Shown here one piece after another: positions 34,166 to 43,367 of a stretch of 64,000 nt of DNA. The position numbers and the translations under genes were made by a program. The notes beneath the pieces were generated by a model. That model was not told the DNA's origin. It worked only from the letters and a program-made list of their open reading frames with translations, and made no database searches. The number at the start of each line of letters is the position of its first letter. Position 1 is the stretch's first letter. This DNA comes from Paenibacillus spongiae (GTDB lineage: Bacteria > Bacillota > Bacilli > Paenibacillales > Paenibacillaceae): NCBI RefSeq assembly GCF_024734895.1, contig NZ_CP091430.1, positions 1,404,001 through 1,468,000 on the forward strand. Direction: 5' to 3'.

Positions 34166-34201
34166 CCTGATTGGTCCATAATACTGCGCAAAGCTCGTAT
34201 G

Positions 34202-35434
34202 TTAGAACGCCCAATTGCCTTTGCGGAATATGGGCTCGACCGTCCCGTCCGGACGGATGCCGTCGATATCCATATCGGCGGAGCCGATCATGAAGTCGAC
34301 ATGCGTGATACTGCTGTTCACGCCATGCTGTTCAAGCTCCTCGGGGCTCATCGTTTTGCCACCTTCCACGTTGAAGGCATAACCGCTGCCGATGGCAAGG
34401 TGATTGGAGGCATTCTCGTCGAACAGCGTATTATAGAACAGAACGCCCGATTGCGAAATCGGGGATTCGTGCGGAACCAGGGCGATTTCGCCCAGATAGT
34501 GGGAGCCTTCGTCGGTGTCGACGAGCTGCTGAAGAATTGCTCCGCCTTCCTCGGCTTCCGTCTTTACGATGCGGCCGTTCTCAAACGTGATTTTAAACCT
34601 GTCGATGATATTGCCGCCATAGCTAAGCGGCTTGGTGCTGGATACATAGCCGTTCACGCCTTCCTTGAGCGGTACGGAGAATACTTCCTCCGTCGGCATG
34701 TTTGCCATGAACGAGGTGCCATCCACGTTGACGCTGCTGGCTCCGACCCATAGATGCTTATCGTGAAGCTCGATCGTCAAATCGGTTCCCGGCGCACGAT
34801 AATGCAGCTTCCGGTAATGACGCTCATTGAGAATATCGACCTTGCTATGTAGATTCGCATTGTGTTCCTTCCAAGCCTGAACCGGGTCAGGGGCATGAAG
34901 CCGGACGGAATCGAATATCGCTCCCCACAGCTTGCTGACCGCTTCGTCTTCCGAAACATCGGGGAATACTTTTGCCGCCCATGCTTTCGACGAGGCTGCG
35001 ACGACGGTCCAGCTCACTTTATCGGATTGAATGGCCCGGCGGAATTCGCGAAGCCCTTGACCGGATGCCTTCTGATAGCTGCCGATCCGCTGGGAATCGA
35101 TTCCCTTCAGCAGGTCGGGGCTTGACGATACGATGGAGATGAAAGCTGCGCCGCGCTCGACAAATCCGTTCCGTTTGGCGGTTTCCCATTCCGGGAAGAC
35201 GGTAAACACTTCATCCTCGGCCTTCTCATATTTCAAACGCGACAATGCTTCATCCACCCAATCCACATGCACGTTCTTCGCGCCGGCCTCGTAGGCTTTG
35301 CCAGCGACCAGCCGCGCAAGGGGTGCGGTTTCGATGGAAGCGGTAATAAACACCTCTTGATGCTTTTGCACGTTAACGCCGACTTTTACGATCAACTCCG
35401 CATAACGTTCTAATTGTTGGTCTAATGCTGCCAT
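34202..35434 (-). CDS. M29-family metallo-aminopeptidase (AmpS/PepS/AmpT type)
   Basis: A 410-residue exopeptidase. N-terminal QLERYAELIVKVGVNVQKHQ and the C-terminal metal-site segment (VFSVPLKEGVNGYVSSTKPL, GAILQQLVDTDEGSHYLGEI, NHLAIGSGYAF, then NSSITHVDFMIGSADMDIDG) are family hallmarks, with Glu, His and Asp ligands of two metal ions. It removes N-terminal residues from peptides in the cytoplasm. ATG at 35434 after GGGAG. Single gene with a strong terminator. Confidence 0.94.
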   Translation of the reverse strand: MAALDQQLERYAELIVKVGVNVQKHQEVFITASIETAPLARLVAGKAYEAGAKNVHVDWVDEALSRLKYEKAEDEVFTVFPEWETAKRNGFVERGAAFISIVSSSPDLLKGIDSQRIGSYQKASGQGLREFRRAIQSDKVSWTVVAASSKAWAAKVFPDVSEDEAVSKLWGAIFDSVRLHAPDPVQAWKEHNANLHSKVDILNERHYRKLHYRAPGTDLTIELHDKHLWVGASSVNVDGTSFMANMPTEEVFSVPLKEGVNGYVSSTKPLSYGGNIIDRFKITFENGRIVKTEAEEGGAILQQLVDTDEGSHYLGEIALVPHESPISQSGVLFYNTLFDENASNHLAIGSGYAFNVEGGKTMSPEELEQHGVNSSITHVDFMIGSADMDIDGIRPDGTVEPIFRKGNWAF

Positions 35435-35583
35435 GGTATCAAACTCCCTTCAAGATTGTCGCTTATTATTGACTATATATGTCGAACCAATAATCTGTAC
35501 ACAGCCCGCTGCGCAAAGAGAATGTTCAATCATTCCACCTGCTCCACCCGTTGCAACTTTCTTGGTTCGTCTTCTAGTATACC

Positions 35584-36693
35584 TCACTTCACCGCAGGAT
35601 TCCTATTCCGTCTGTCAGCAGAATTATCGGGGGTATCGGTGCGAAAAGGTGCAAGGAACGACTTGGGGATGTCTGTCTCGAAGCGCATCGGCTCTCCTGT
35701 CACGGGATGCTGAAAGGACAAGACGCGCGCATGAAGCCCCAGGCGTCCAATGGGCTTGGAGGTGGAGCCGTACTTCTTGTCGCCTGCGATGGGATGTCCC
35801 ATATCCTGCATGTGGACGCGTATTTGATTCTTCCGGCCTGTCTCGAGCTGAACTTCAAGCAAGGAGAAGCTCCGGCTTGCCTGTATGACTTTATAGTGTG
35901 TCACCGCATGCTGTCCGTCATTGGGATAAGGACTCGAGTACATCTTCAGCGTCTTGCTCTCTTTCAGCCAAGAGGATATGGTGCCTTCAGGCTTGTTGAC
36001 CATGCCCTCGACAAGCGCGACATACTTCCGCTCGTTAACGAGATCCTTCCAGCCGTTCTGCAGCTTCTGCTGCACCTCCTCGCTCTTGGCGAACATCATG
36101 ACCCCCGATGTATCCCGGTCCAGCCGATGCACGACAAATATCCGATTGGAAGGATGATGCCTTCGGACATGGTCCGTAAGCTGCCGATAGGCGGTCAATT
36201 CGGGCTCTTGGGACGAAGCGATCGATAACAATCCGGCATCCTTCTGAATGACGATAAGATCTTCATCTTCATGCATAATCGTAAGTCCGATCATCGGCGG
36301 GGCAGCTTCAGTCTTGTCCATTCGGATCGTTACCGTATGCCCGGGCTGAAGAGGATGATTATAGGCCGTTACCGCTGCTTGCTCATTGACCGAGACCTGT
36401 CCTCGCGCCAGCAGGGCTTTAACGGAATTGCGGCCCATATTGGAAAGATTCTGCAATAAGAAGGGCAGCAGCTCTGCCGGTTCATGAACCGTGAATTGCT
36501 TGTCCGGAATCGGATTGCGTTCCCGGCCGTTTTTTGCCTGGTCGCGGTGTCTTTGCTTTGTTCCTTGAACGTTGTGGGCGCGGTCAGGGGCACGCCGTGA
36601 TTTGGTTTCCGAACGGGGCGCCGTACCTCCACTTCTCGTACCGCGGCTCCCGGTATCTCTTACGGGCTTCTTACTCTTTTGTCGATCTGCCAT
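35584..36693 (-). CDS. RluA-family 23S rRNA pseudouridine synthase
   Basis: A 369-residue enzyme from ATG 36693. The first 65 residues form a Lys/Arg/Ser-rich tail (ADRQKSKKPVRDTGSRG; SRRAPDRAHNVQG). An S4 RNA-binding domain follows (about 75-145, LLQNLSNMGRNSVKALLARG). The catalytic domain has the HRLDRDTSGVMMFAK motif with the conserved Asp, and TGRKNQIRVHMQDMGHPIAG. It isomerises uridine to pseudouridine in rRNA. The longer basic N-terminus is unusual against RluD-type proteins of about 300 residues and probably aids RNA binding. Confidence 0.92.
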   Translation of the reverse strand: MADRQKSKKPVRDTGSRGTRSGGTAPRSETKSRRAPDRAHNVQGTKQRHRDQAKNGRERNPIPDKQFTVHEPAELLPFLLQNLSNMGRNSVKALLARGQVSVNEQAAVTAYNHPLQPGHTVTIRMDKTEAAPPMIGLTIMHEDEDLIVIQKDAGLLSIASSQEPELTAYRQLTDHVRRHHPSNRIFVVHRLDRDTSGVMMFAKSEEVQQKLQNGWKDLVNERKYVALVEGMVNKPEGTISSWLKESKTLKMYSSPYPNDGQHAVTHYKVIQASRSFSLLEVQLETGRKNQIRVHMQDMGHPIAGDKKYGSTSKPIGRLGLHARVLSFQHPVTGEPMRFETDIPKSFLAPFRTDTPDNSADRRNRNPAVK

Positions 36694-36961
36694 ATTGCTG
36701 TTACACCGTCCTCTGCAAGTTAACCCCAATATAGCACGAACGGCCTTGCATTGCCATGAAGACAGGTGGGCGGGTCGAGCAGATTTGGGGTCTGCTTGAT
36801 CAGTGATGCATGCCGGTCGCAGAACAAACGGTTATTCGGTATACAATATTCTGCTAATCTACGAATCGAGTTTGTTTTCATCTTTTTTCATAGACAAAAA
36901 GCTAGAGCGGGTGATACGATAGCCACATGGAAATTTAGGAGATAACTGGGGGAAATCAGAA

Positions 36962-38503
36962 GTGAAATTAAAGTTGAAGCAGCATATGCTGCTGTCCGTG
37001 CTCGCTGCCGGACTTGTACTAGCGCCCCTGCCGGGACTTCCGCCCTATCAAGCTTCAGCTGCCGCTAGCACCGCAGCATCGCAATCCTCCGCCATCTCGG
37101 TTTTCGTAGATGGGACGAAGCTAATCTTGTCTCCGCCGCCGATTGTGGCGAATGGGACGACGCTTGTTCCGATGCGGGAGATCTTTACCGCCTTGAATGC
37201 CAAGGTATCCTGGGAGCCGCAGACCAAGACCATTATTGCAAGCAAAGGCTATACGAAGATATCGCTGCAGATTGGTGCCAAGCAGGCGTTTAAGAACGGC
37301 AAGGCCGTGAAATTGGATGTGCCGGCAAGGCAAACGAATGGCGCTACCTTCGTACCGCTGCGCTTCGTAGCCGAAGCGCTGGACGCCGAAGTATCGATAG
37401 ATACGAAGACGAAGATCATTCGAATCACCTCCGCAGAGAAGCTGTATGCTGCGCGGGCAGAGGCCCAGCGGAAGGCCGAAGAATCCCGGAAAGCGGCCAA
37501 GCAGAAGCTGACAACGAGCGAGCTCGTTGAGTTGAATGACGAGAAGGTTGTCATGATTACGACAAACCGCGGGCAGGGAAGCGGGATCGTCATCGGCACC
37601 AACAGGATCTTGACCAACTTTCATGTCATAGCCGATGCAGCCGAAGCGATGGTCCTCACCATTGATGGCGATTCACTAGAGGTGGAAGGCGTCGTTGCAT
37701 ACGACGAAGAATCCGACCTGGCCATTATCCAGACCAAGCAGGAGATCGGTTACGATCCGGTTGTGCTCGGAAGCGGATATGATGTACAGAAGGGCGATCA
37801 TGTCGTGGCGATCGGCAGCCCGCTAGGTATGCAGAATACCGTATCCGAAGGTATTATAAGCAATATTTATTATGATGCTTACCAGATCAGCGTGCCGATC
37901 GACCACGGCAGCTCGGGCGGAGCGCTGTTCAACGTTTACGGCGAGCTGGTGGGCGTTACTTCTTCCGGAAGCGATATTTCTACCGCTGATTTGAATTTTG
38001 CCATCCCCGTGGATTACGTTCATTCGCTGTTACTTGACAGCATGATGGAGCCTTCGGAGAAAGTAGCGTTTCTGCCGAGCCGTCTGCCGGACACGCTTGT
38101 CGGATCCTCTGTGGACGATATCCGCAAGCTGATGGAGGGCGAATTCGGAATTATCCCGACATCGCAAGGACAGACGGAGCTGAAGCGCTGGAACGTCACG
38201 CGCGACGCGAAGAGCGGACTCCTGATTACAGCTGTTATCGATCCGTCATTTTATATGCTATATGGTCATTTTACGGCTGATGAGCTGCGCTATTGGGCTG
38301 TCGATGCGGGAGCCGAGCTTCGCCGCATGCTTCCCGAGGACCAGATTCAACTGGTCGTTTATTACGAGCAGGTATTCAACTTCGAGCCGCGCGGATTTAA
38401 AGCAGATGAGGTAACGAACCTGGGAGATGGAACGTGGCGTTTGCGCTACCCGGTCATCGACATGCAGGAGAAGGATAAGATGCACGTGCAGGTGCGTGCG
38501 TAA
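36962..38503 (+). CDS. Secreted S1C serine protease with copper-amine-oxidase-like domain
   Basis: A 513-residue protein. GTG start after GGGGG. Signal peptide about 1-33. Residues about 45-160 hold the copper-amine-oxidase N-like domain common in Paenibacillus (ISVFVDGTKLILSPPPIVAN; TTLVPMREIFTALNAKVSWE; RFVAEALDAEVSIDTKTKII). A coiled-coil segment (AARAEAQRKAEESRKAAK) leads to the trypsin-like domain with His in ILTNFHVIADAAEA, Asp in EESDLAII and Ser in VPIDHGSSGGALFN. It lacks a clear PDZ domain; the final 130 residues are of unknown fold. Probable envelope quality-control protease related to HtrA. It is followed by a strong terminator. Confidence 0.92.
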   Translation: MKLKLKQHMLLSVLAAGLVLAPLPGLPPYQASAAASTAASQSSAISVFVDGTKLILSPPPIVANGTTLVPMREIFTALNAKVSWEPQTKTIIASKGYTKISLQIGAKQAFKNGKAVKLDVPARQTNGATFVPLRFVAEALDAEVSIDTKTKIIRITSAEKLYAARAEAQRKAEESRKAAKQKLTTSELVELNDEKVVMITTNRGQGSGIVIGTNRILTNFHVIADAAEAMVLTIDGDSLEVEGVVAYDEESDLAIIQTKQEIGYDPVVLGSGYDVQKGDHVVAIGSPLGMQNTVSEGIISNIYYDAYQISVPIDHGSSGGALFNVYGELVGVTSSGSDISTADLNFAIPVDYVHSLLLDSMMEPSEKVAFLPSRLPDTLVGSSVDDIRKLMEGEFGIIPTSQGQTELKRWNVTRDAKSGLLITAVIDPSFYMLYGHFTADELRYWAVDAGAELRRMLPEDQIQLVVYYEQVFNFEPRGFKADEVTNLGDGTWRLRYPVIDMQEKDKMHVQVRA

Positions 38504-38538
38504 ACCCCGCTGCTTCATCGTATATAATTTTGAGACAG

Positions 38539-38596
38539 GAAGGGCCGCCCTATTGAAGCGATTTGAGCGCTGCGAGAGGGGAGCCCTTCTTTTTTG
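38539..38596 (+). terminator. Rho-independent terminator, S1C protease gene
   Basis: GAAGGGC (38539-38545) pairs with GCCCTTC (38583-38589), with CCC/GGG pairing inside, followed by TTTTTTG. Confidence 0.82.
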
Positions 38597-38654
38597 CCCG
38601 TATTTTCGGTACAATGGAGACAACTTTGTAACATAAATGAGGGACATTACAACA

Positions 38655-40469
38655 ATGAAAGTCGTACTGGCGACCTTAAACGCCAAATATATTCACACCT
38701 CTCTCGCGCTGCGCTGTCTGAAGGCATACAGCGGGGACGAGTTTGACATGGACATAGCGGAATACACGATTAAAGATCCGGCAATGAACATCGTCTCGGA
38801 TCTGTTTGCCCGCGATCCGGACGTGGTTGGCTTCTCCTGCTATATCTGGAACATCGAAGAGACGATAACCGTGATCGATATGCTGCGAAAAATCAAGCCA
38901 TCCGTACGAATCGTGCTCGGCGGACCGGAAGTAAGCTACGATATGGATTTTTGGATGGAGCGGCTTCCGGAGGTCGACTTTATCGTTGTCGGCGAAGGCG
39001 AGGAGACTTTCCACCATCTGCTCACCGAGCTTCGCGATACGAATAAATACCATATGGTCTTCGGCCTGACTTACCGCAAGCGGCATCCCGACGGCAGGGA
39101 GGAGATCCTCATCAATCCGCCGCGGCCCAAGCTTGATCTGGCCCAGCTTCCTTCGCCGCACCGGTTCGCCGAGGATGTGCCCAGTCTTGCCAATCGGGTC
39201 GTCTATTTTGAGACAAGCAGGGGCTGCCCGTTCAGCTGCCAGTTTTGTTTATCCAGCATTGAAAGCGGGGTCCGCTATTTCGATATCGAACGGACGAAGG
39301 CGGATATTCTGTACCTGATCGATTCCGGCGCGAAGTTAATCAAGTTTGTGGACCGGACGTTCAACATCAAGAAGGACTATGCGCTTGAGATGTTCCGGTT
39401 TCTCATCGAGAATCATCGCGGATGCGTGTTTCAGTTCGAAATTACGGGCGATATTATGCCGCCGGATGTGCTCGATTATTTGGCCGAGCATGCGCCGCCG
39501 GGCATCTTCCGGTTCGAGATCGGCGTGCAATCCACGAACGATCTGACGAATGAAGCGGTTCAGCGCAGGCAGAACTTTGTGAAGCTGTCCCGGACCGTGA
39601 CGAAAGCCAAGGAGAGCGGCAAGATCGATCAGCATCTCGATCTGATCGCCGGCCTGCCGCATGAAGATTACGATACGTTCCGTAACACCTTCAACGAAGT
39701 GTTCGCGCTCCGTCCCGAGGAGATGCAGCTCGGCTTCCTGAAGATGCTGCGCGGAACAGGCATGCGGAGAGACGCCGAGAAGCACGGGTATGTATATATG
39801 GAACGGGCGCCTTACGAAATTCTCGGCAACAATCTGCTGCCTTTCGGCGATATTGTCAGAATCAAGCGGGTAGAGGACGTGCTGGAGAAATATTGGAATG
39901 CCCACCGGATGGACCATGTGCTTCTCTATCTCGTAGAGCGCGCGTTCCCTTCGCCGTTCGATTTCTTCCAGCGCTTCGGCGATTTCTGGGAAGGCAGGGG
40001 CTGGCAGAAGATCGGTCACCAGCTGGAGGATCTATTCGCGAGACTCTGGTCCTTCCTGGAGGCTACGACCGAGGATGCCGCTGCCTCCGGCACTTCGCTT
40101 ACGTGGCGGCCGGATGTCGTGCTGGGCTTGATGAAGCTGGACTACTTCCTGAACCATAAGTATAAGCCGCGCAAGGTGTGGTGGGACTTCACGATGGACA
40201 AGCCCGTCTTGAACGGTTGGATGCAGCGTCTTGCGGATCGTCCGGAGCTTGTTTCCGGGGCCTTCGCCTCTCTGGCGCTTGGGGAGAAGGAGCTGCACAA
40301 GCACTCGGTCATCGAACGTATGCCGTTCGATCTGGAGACGTATTTGAGGACAGGCGAGATTGTGGATGCGGAAACGCTGTTAATCGTCGTATTTAATAGC
40401 GGAGGCCGCGAGGAAGGAGCGCCTCCGAAGGCGTTCACGCTGCTGCAGGACAGAGCGGCGACAATATAA
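38655..40469 (+). CDS. B12-binding radical SAM protein with DUF4080
   Basis: A 604-residue enzyme. Start chosen at ATG 38655 (MKVVLATLNAKYIHTSLALR); an ATG six codons upstream is possible. Cobalamin-binding-like domain about 1-130 (VVGFSCYIWNIEETITVIDM; RIVLGGPEVSYD). The radical SAM core has the 4Fe-4S cysteines C191, C195 and C198 in GCPFSCQFCLSS, followed by FEITGDIMPPDVLDYLAEHA and IGVQSTNDLTNEAVQR. The C-terminal 180 residues are DUF4080. Family members are thought to methylate or otherwise modify unknown substrates. Predicted cytosolic. It stands alone. The next intergenic holds hairpin-repeat copy 2. Confidence 0.93.
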   Translation: MKVVLATLNAKYIHTSLALRCLKAYSGDEFDMDIAEYTIKDPAMNIVSDLFARDPDVVGFSCYIWNIEETITVIDMLRKIKPSVRIVLGGPEVSYDMDFWMERLPEVDFIVVGEGEETFHHLLTELRDTNKYHMVFGLTYRKRHPDGREEILINPPRPKLDLAQLPSPHRFAEDVPSLANRVVYFETSRGCPFSCQFCLSSIESGVRYFDIERTKADILYLIDSGAKLIKFVDRTFNIKKDYALEMFRFLIENHRGCVFQFEITGDIMPPDVLDYLAEHAPPGIFRFEIGVQSTNDLTNEAVQRRQNFVKLSRTVTKAKESGKIDQHLDLIAGLPHEDYDTFRNTFNEVFALRPEEMQLGFLKMLRGTGMRRDAEKHGYVYMERAPYEILGNNLLPFGDIVRIKRVEDVLEKYWNAHRMDHVLLYLVERAFPSPFDFFQRFGDFWEGRGWQKIGHQLEDLFARLWSFLEATTEDAAASGTSLTWRPDVVLGLMKLDYFLNHKYKPRKVWWDFTMDKPVLNGWMQRLADRPELVSGAFASLALGEKELHKHSVIERMPFDLETYLRTGEIVDAETLLIVVFNSGGREEGAPPKAFTLLQDRAATI

Positions 40470-40504
40470 TCGGCAAGATAGAATGAACGAAAGAGAAGAA
40501 CAAA

Positions 40505-40635
40505 CAGCGGATCAGGAAGAATGATTCTGGAGAGTTAGCGGTCGCCTTTGTTCCCGGATTTCAGCACCGACCAATAGAATTCAAGAAAATCCGGGAACAA
40601 CAGCGATCGTAAGAACATTCTGCCTGCGCAGCGGC
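40505..40635. repeat. Dispersed long-hairpin intergenic repeat, copy 2
   Basis: Same element as at 22541-22670: inner arms at 40540-40559 and 40591-40610, the 5' arm being identical in both copies and the 3' arm differing by one base. Outer pairing of CAGGAAGAATG with CATTCTGCCTG is also kept. It lies 36 bases after the radical SAM gene stop. Confidence 0.8.
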
Positions 40636-40694
40636 TTGTGTCCAATCTTTCGTTTAAATCTATATAACGATATTAATATAGAGGAGTGATTATA

Positions 40695-41684
40695 TTGGTA
40701 TATTTGGCAAGCAAGGAGCGCTATGCTTCAATGAAGTATAACCGCTGCGGGAAATCAGGATTGAAGCTGCCGGCTATCTCACTTGGATTATGGCATAATT
40801 TCGGAGGCGTAGATACATACGAGAATGGCCGCGCGATTCTCCACCGCGCTTTCGATCTTGGCATTACGCACTTTGATCTGGCGAACAATTACGGACCGCC
40901 GGCAGGCTCGGCGGAAGAGATGTTCGGGCGCATGCTTGCGGCGGACTTCAAGCCGTACCGGGACGAAATGATCATCTCCTCCAAGGCGGGCTTCTATATG
41001 TGGCCGGGTCCATATGGCGAATGGGGCTCCCGCAAAAGTCTGATCGCTTCGGCGGATCAGAGCTTGAAACGGATGGGTCTGGATTACGTCGATATCTTCT
41101 ACCATCACCGTCCGGATCCGGATACGCCGCTTGAAGAAACGATGGGCGCACTGGATACGATTGTCCGTTCGGGCAAAGCGCTGTATGCAGGGATATCCAA
41201 TTACAGCGCGGAGCAAGCGGCTCAAGCGATCGCGATCGCCAAGGAGCTTGGCACGCCGATATTGATTCATCAGCCATCGTACAGCATGCTGAACCGCTGG
41301 ATCGAAGGGGGCCTTCAGGATGTGCTGGATGCGAATGGCGTCGGCAGCATCGTATTCAGCCCATTGGCTCAGGGCTTGCTGTCCGATAAATACTTGAACG
41401 GCATTCCGGGCGATTCCAGAGCAGCGAAGCCTACCGGCTTCCTGCAGGAGAGCGCGGTAACGCCGGAAGTCGTCGACAAGCTCCGCAAGCTGAACGACAT
41501 TGCGGCAGAGCGCGGCCAGTCCTTGGCCCAGTTGGCGCTGGCATGGGTTCTGCGCGGGGGACGCGTTACGTCGGCATTAATCGGCGCAAGCCGGGTCAGT
41601 CAAGTGGAGGACAGCGTTGCAGCATTGAATAACCTCGCATTCTCCGATGATGAGCTTTCGAGAATTGAGGCTATATTGAAGTAA
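40695..41684 (+). CDS. Aldo/keto reductase, YghZ / L-glyceraldehyde-3-phosphate reductase type
   Basis: A 329-residue reductase. TTG 40695 is chosen because GAGGAG lies eight bases before and the N-terminus (VYLASKERYASMKYNRCGKS) matches the YLA-ERY-M-YNRCG opening of YghZ proteins; an ATG 36 bases later would remove it. Tetrad residues appear in THFDLANNYG, ISSKAGFYMWPGPYG and DIFYHHRPDPDTP. FVLR-type cofactor region: VLRGGRVTSALIGASRVSQV. YghZ reduces methylglyoxal and L-glyceraldehyde 3-phosphate with NADPH. Single-gene unit. Confidence 0.93.
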   Translation: MVYLASKERYASMKYNRCGKSGLKLPAISLGLWHNFGGVDTYENGRAILHRAFDLGITHFDLANNYGPPAGSAEEMFGRMLAADFKPYRDEMIISSKAGFYMWPGPYGEWGSRKSLIASADQSLKRMGLDYVDIFYHHRPDPDTPLEETMGALDTIVRSGKALYAGISNYSAEQAAQAIAIAKELGTPILIHQPSYSMLNRWIEGGLQDVLDANGVGSIVFSPLAQGLLSDKYLNGIPGDSRAAKPTGFLQESAVTPEVVDKLRKLNDIAAERGQSLAQLALAWVLRGGRVTSALIGASRVSQVEDSVAALNNLAFSDDELSRIEAILK

Positions 41685-41699
41685 TTCGAATAAGACGAG

Positions 41700-41740
41700 A
41701 AGCTTCCTTGGCGATTTAATGACGCTGGGGAAGCTTTTTT
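41700..41740 (+). terminator. Rho-independent terminator, YghZ-type gene
   Basis: AAGCTTCC (41700-41707) pairs with GGGAAGCTT ending at 41735, followed by TTTTTATTG. Confidence 0.82.
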
Positions 41741-41897
41741 ATTGTAGATATACGAACATTCGTTTGATATTATGGAAGGACATGGATGTTGGGTTGTGCG
41801 AATCTCCTTCGAGGCAGCGGGAAAAAAGCCCGATCATTCATGAATTATCGTTCTGTGGTTCACATCATCCGTTGCAAAGAAGAAGGGAGATTATCCG

Positions 41898-42269
41898 ATG
41901 ACAAGTCCAATTCGTAACGAAGTAGGCGGCGTATTTATTCCGGTCAAGGATGTGGAGCGGGCGCGGGAGTGGTATTGCAGGCTGCTCGGCATACCGGCCG
42001 ATTGCGAGATCATGTTCGGCCACCTCTGCCCGCTGCAGATGCAGGGTGTCGGTTTGATTCTGGACACGATGCCGATGTGGGGCGGGGATCGGCCTGGAGG
42101 TGCCCCGCACATCTCGACGCCGGTCTGCATGCTGCTTACGAATGATCTTGACGCTTCGTATGCTTATGCTCAAGAGCAAGGGATGGAGCTCGTTTCGGCA
42201 ATCGAGCATAATCATTGGTTCGTCCTGAAGGATCCGGACGGAAATCTGATTATGATTTGCCGGGAATAA
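41898..42269 (+). CDS. VOC-family (glyoxalase-like) protein
   Basis: A 123-residue protein with the two-fold beta-alpha-beta3 pattern of the vicinal-oxygen-chelate fold: GGVFIPVKDVERAREWYCRL, LGIPADCEIMFG, then VCMLLTNDLDASYAYAQEQG and VLKDPDGNLIMICRE, the last giving the usual metal Glu. The class includes glyoxalases, dioxygenases and fosfomycin/bleomycin resistance proteins; no subfamily can be fixed. ATG follows AAGGGAG. It is convergent to manA, with a shared terminator. Confidence 0.88.
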   Translation: MTSPIRNEVGGVFIPVKDVERAREWYCRLLGIPADCEIMFGHLCPLQMQGVGLILDTMPMWGGDRPGGAPHISTPVCMLLTNDLDASYAYAQEQGMELVSAIEHNHWFVLKDPDGNLIMICRE

Positions 42270-42307
42270 ATCGTTGCTGTCTTTGGCTTCCTCAATATGC
42301 AAAATGC

Positions 42308-42348
42308 AAAAACAGACAGCGCGGTTATGAACCGTGCTGTCTGTTTTT
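42308..42348. terminator. Bidirectional terminator between VOC and manA genes
   Basis: AAAACAGACAGC (42309-42320) pairs with GCTGTCTGTTTT (42336-42347), with CGGTT/AACCG inside; T-rich on the plus strand and A-rich ahead, so it can serve both convergent genes. Confidence 0.85.
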
Positions 42349-42363
42349 GGTGGTACAACGAAT

Positions 42364-43332
42364 TTATGGGGTTACGCTCCGCAGAACGGTCATGCTGCCG
42401 TCCAGCTCATAGCCGCCCAGGTTAGCCGGAAGCAGGAAGCATTCGCCGGCCTTTACGTTCATCTTGCCGCTGGCCCAGCTCAGCGTACCTGTTCCTCCAG
42501 CCACGACGAGAATAACGAAGCTCTCTTCCGTTGTCGATAGCTGCCAAGGTGCGCTTACGATCCCTTTCTCGACGATAAAGTAAGGGGACTGAGCAATTTG
42601 CAGCCACTCGTTCGAGCCGATCGCATCCGTTTTCATGCGGGTGGCGCCGGAGCCTTCGTAAGCAATCACGTTCAGAGAATCCTCGATGTGGAGCTCGCGA
42701 AGCTTGCCGTCCAGACCGGGACGGTTATAATCGTACAAGCGGTAAGTGGTGTCGGAGTTCTGCTGGATTTCGGCGACAACAACACCGGCGCGAAGGGCAT
42801 GTACGGTGCCGGCCGGGATGTAGAAGGCATCGCCGGCTTCAACGGGAACCTCCTGCAGGCAATCCATGATGCGGCCTTCCTCGATCGCCGAAGCAAGCGT
42901 ATCGCGGTCTACATTCTCATTAAGGCCGTATAGAATGGTTGCGCCAGGCTTCGCGTCGAGGATATACCACATCTCCGTCTTTCCGAGCTCTCCTTCGGGA
43001 AGTCTGCTGTACGAGTCGGAAGGATGAACCTGAACCGAAAGATCGTCATTGCAGTCCAGCAGTTTGATCAATAACGGAAAGCGGCCGTTCCGTTCGGAGA
43101 AGCCCTTCGTGCCGAAAAACTCGCGCCCGTATTTTTCCCGGATTTCATCCAGTCCGAGCCCGGCAAGCTCGCCGTTCATGACGGTTGTCGTTCCGTTCGG
43201 GTGGTCACCGATCATCCAGCCTTCGCCGATAACGCCGTCCGGCAGTTCGAGACCGAATTGCTCCAAGGCACGGCCCCCCCAAACCCGTTCTTTCATTTCT
43301 GGCTTAAATTGCAATGGATATGCTTGTGTCAA
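42364..43332 (-). CDS. manA: Class I mannose-6-phosphate isomerase
   Basis: A 322-residue zinc cupin enzyme converting mannose 6-phosphate and fructose 6-phosphate. TTG start with GGAGAG upstream. Zinc and active-site segments: KLLDCNDDLSVQVHPSDSYS, GKTEMWYILDAKPGATILYG, and DAFYIPAGTVHALRAGVVVA. The short form with a C-terminal cupin half (SPYFIVEKGIVSAPW; WASGKMNVKAGECFLLPANL) is that of Bacillus ManA/Pmi. It feeds mannose into glycolysis or GDP-mannose synthesis. The downstream gene is convergent; upstream, the VOC gene begins 35 bases away and could be in the same transcript. Confidence 0.93.
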   Translation of the reverse strand: MTQAYPLQFKPEMKERVWGGRALEQFGLELPDGVIGEGWMIGDHPNGTTTVMNGELAGLGLDEIREKYGREFFGTKGFSERNGRFPLLIKLLDCNDDLSVQVHPSDSYSRLPEGELGKTEMWYILDAKPGATILYGLNENVDRDTLASAIEEGRIMDCLQEVPVEAGDAFYIPAGTVHALRAGVVVAEIQQNSDTTYRLYDYNRPGLDGKLRELHIEDSLNVIAYEGSGATRMKTDAIGSNEWLQIAQSPYFIVEKGIVSAPWQLSTTEESFVILVVAGGTGTLSWASGKMNVKAGECFLLPANLGGYELDGSMTVLRSVTP

Positions 43333-43367
43333 CGCGGGTTCTCTCCATTCCTTATGTAGATTCTCTA

